From: Harmothoe impar
Lineage: Eukaryota > Annelida > Polychaeta > Phyllodocida > Polynoidae
Length of the DNA: 64,000 nucleotides
Assembly: GCA_947462335.1 (NCBI GenBank)
Contig: OX381721.1
Coordinates: 2,418,001-2,482,000, forward strand
Reading direction: 5' to 3'
This document shows, piece after piece, positions 61,500-64,000 of the stretch; position 1 is the first letter of the stretch; every line of letters begins with the position of its first letter. A program made the translations under genes and the position numbers. Under the pieces are notes generated by a model that worked only from the letters and a program-made list of their open reading frames with translations, made no database searches and was not told where the DNA came from.

Positions 61500-62213
61500 T
61501 TAATGTCATCCCTAAAGACCGAAATGTTGACCAGTACCCCTACAGCAGCAGTCAGATTGGTACCAGGACAGGTACTCAGCCCTATATATAGGGTGGGTGG
61601 GAGAACATGACTTGACATCACAACCCAGCTATAAGATATATATCTGAGTGTATTAAGTCTAGTGGTGCTTCACCAGCAGCTCCTCAGCTTACAAGTGTCT
61701 CCTCACCCCCTCCTTACTGAGGGAGCAGCCCCCCCCCGCCGCCCCGCTGCCGCTGGTATACTAACATATATTTATGCACCATACATGATATGTGAAAAGT
61801 TGACCCAAGAGAGATGACTAATATGATGAATAATATTATCTTTAAAAGATGAATAATATTATCTTTAAAAGTTAATGCTAGAGAATCCCTCAAAGTTTGG
61901 AGAGTTCTGGCAGTCCCTTTAGTGACTTTAGCCTGGGACCAAATACACCATGTTAAACTCACTGGTATCAACAGCAGATCAAAAATAGATACATATCTGG
62001 ATATCACTTGAATCCCCCCGTCATTTTGAGGTATAATATGATAAATCCGACCATTTCTGAAAATTGCGTCCTCCCTACTAAAGGGAAGTCACGAAGATGA
62101 CTGTGGACATCTAGTATCACACCTTTCTATGGTACCCTACAGCCTAGTTACTCACCAAGCCGAGGTCTAGTTAGAACCTGTGCTTCACACACACTTTATA
62201 ATATATTATAATA

Positions 62214-62215
62214 TA

Positions 62216-62273
<58 letters not shown>

Positions 62274-62274
62274 G
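62214..62274. repeat. (TA)n microsatellite
   Basis: Almost uninterrupted TA dinucleotides with a few G or C breaks. Confidence 0.97.
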
Positions 62275-62867
62275 CTGCACCTCCCTCTCTCCTCCCACCT
62301 CCAACATAAGCTGGGGTGGAGTGAAGTGGTTACCCTTTACAGGAGGCATCTATAGCGTGCTGAGCCGCTCTGCCCCTCCTTTTCCACCTGCCCTATCTAT
62401 ATACATATATGGTCTGAGAGCCTATAAACATCCTAGCCACTATATATATTCTGTCCCTCTCTCTACTCACACCTCCTATAGTGTCTTGATCCACTCCACC
62501 CCTCCTCTCCCACCTGCCCTATCTACTGTGAAAGTACTTTATTTCGCTGAGTATATATTTTCGCGATTTGCGCGGAAAATGAAAATGTGGGAAATTTTTA
62601 TATGCTTAAGTATGGAATAAACACCTGCCAAATTGCCGATTTTCACTCTTCCGTGAAAATTTACACCCGTGAAAATAAGTCTGAGAGCCTCATACCCACT
62701 ATATATATTCTGTCCCTCTCTCTCCTCACACCTCCAGCATGGCCTGAGGGCAGTGTTGAGTGTTAGCCCTTTAGCGGCAGAATGGTGTTTTATTCCTCTC
62801 CGACCTACCCACCTCTCCATACACATATTGTCACAGTGCCTTAAAACATCTTACCCACCTAACCCAC

Positions 62868-63197
62868 TACCGTATTCGACCTAATAAGCGTCCTCCCGCT
62901 TATATGCCCCCCCCCCTTTTTTAACGATTAAAAAAATAAAATCTTTTAATTTGTACCTCTAATTTTGTTACATTTTTTTACAACTTTGTATGATATGGGG
63001 CACTTCACCCCTGTGCAGGTGTTAAGGCAAAGCCAGGTGTGAAGTCCTAGGGGCGTGTAGAAGGCCACTAAGGTGGGCCAGTATTCATAATTAGACAGCC
63101 ATTGGGGGGGCTTTATTAGAATGGATATTGGAGGCCGATTTCTGCACTCAAACTATTTTTCTAAGCGCCCAGGGCGCTTATTATGCCGGATACGGTA
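62868..63197. mobile_element. TACCGTATTCGACC hairpin MITE
   Basis: Left TACCGTATTCGACCTAATAA; the right end in reverse is TACCGTATCCGGCATAATAA, then GCGCCC/GGGCGC words. 330 bases, flanked by TA. Interior includes GCTTATATGCC, common to small elements in this genome. No coding frame. Confidence 0.82.
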
Positions 63198-63741
63198 TAT
63201 ATGTTCTGTACATCTCCTCTCCACTTGAGCACTGCTCAGGCCGGATTGAAGTGTTAACCCTTTAGGGGCAGCATACTGCTTTAATGCACTCTACAACTCA
63301 CTGAGAAAAATGGGAGCGTCCGCCAAAACCACTCACTTACAAGGTTCAGGCCAGCATTGTTAGACTCTGGTAAGAGGGTCCAGCAAGACTCTCCAGCAAT
63401 GTTGGGCGAGTCTAGCATTGCCTGACCCTCACCAAAACATGTTTATTTAAATGATTCAAACATACCATACCAGTAACCTCTATATAATTTCTTATTTAAT
63501 TAATATTACTTTTGTAGATTCAAACAATTAATTCCCCCAGGTATTTGGGCCTGCAGAATGAAAAATCTCCAGGATCGAATGTCCTGCAAGGCGAAAAACT
63601 ATTTGTATAGTCTGCTCACATTTTTCTCAGTGCCCCTTTGCCACCTGCCCAACTATACATGGTCACGCTGCTTTAAACTTTCTTACCGACCGAACACACT
63701 GTATACATTCTGTACATCTCCCCCCCACCACCCTCAGCATG

Positions 63742-64000
63742 GCCCGGAGTGGGGTTAAGTGTTTAGGGCAGCACAGCGCTATATTATACCATGTCATGGT
63801 GCATGAATGCAGCCCTGCCAACCAACCTGCCAGTGCTGCATGCATGCATGATACACTACCAAAGGGTTGGCATGATGCACACATGCAGTGCTTGCTCGTT
63901 GTTGACCGGTGCTGCCTTGGTGCATCATGGTGACAGGTGACAGGAGTCATGTGGTCCTTAACACCTTAATAACGGCATGATACTTTAATGCATCATGCCT
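63742..64000. mobile_element. GCATCATG element running off the window
   Basis: Two palindromes, CATGAATGCAGCCCTGCCAA/GCCAGTGCTGCATGCATGCA, and GATGCACACATGCAGTGCTT/GGTGCTGCCTTGGTGCATCA, then TTAACACCTTAATAACGGCA at the end, probably the start of a further copy cut by the window. Confidence 0.75.

Larger units (their letters stand above)
61500..64000 (-). other. 5' intron or flank of the myosin gene
   Basis: The first coding exon (the family's GVGDMVLLEPL-like segment) is not recognisable here. A weak candidate at 63341-63418 is described in the findings. The remainder has GTCCCTCTCTC-type pyrimidine runs, small elements and microsatellites. Confidence 0.5.

Noticed and set aside
62147..62205. 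Possible TATA box, short leader and GTGAGT donor on the minus strand
   Set aside because: TATAAAG lies at the edge of a TA microsatellite and the implied leader exon would be very short; coincidence is likely.

Overview
This is animal nuclear DNA. It holds one intron-rich gene on the minus strand, embedded in tandem repeats and short inverted-repeat elements. The gene is a class I myosin of the MYO1A/MYO1B type. I followed it through 28 exons (61343 down to 21844). Every intron is GT..AG, the frame stays open across every junction, and the TGA stop is at 21844-21846. The window encodes 1036 residues; about the first 45 residues of the motor are not seen. The host is most likely an invertebrate deuterostome, and I favour amphioxus (Branchiostoma). 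The reasons are the myosin's resemblance to vertebrate MYO1B, the many small hairpin transposons, and minisatellites sitting on exon/intron borders, which I recall being reported in amphioxus ('mirage' repeats at Adh). The species call is an inference. Layout: 1-15730 is almost pure tandem repeat, five unrelated families end to end (39, 43, about 37, 179 and about 110 bp units), with a TA-flanked pogo-like hairpin element inserted in the first and duplicated with it. 15731-21843 is downstream of the myosin and holds several hairpin elements and no gene I can support. 21844-25248 encodes the membrane-binding tail, 25618-33087 the four IQ motifs, 36962-61343 the motor. 61344-64000 is 5' flank or first intron, with hairpin elements and a TA microsatellite. 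The main observation is that six of the 28 exons have their border tandemly duplicated together with the splice site: exon 1 (5 copies of a 3' splice site), exon 3 (about 75-80 copies of a 5' splice site), exon 11 (2 copies), exon 15 (3 copies), exon 19 (5 copies) and exon 20 (about 37 copies of a 3' splice site). Where I translated through the copies, using a distal copy shifts the frame or meets a stop, so only the copy touching the full exon gives myosin. Other points of interest are a 14-nt microexon, runs of AGGTCA half-sites at 11-bp pitch (DR5 spacing), a widespread element made of two nested palindromes, and a 1248-bp exact-looking duplication within the 179-bp satellite.
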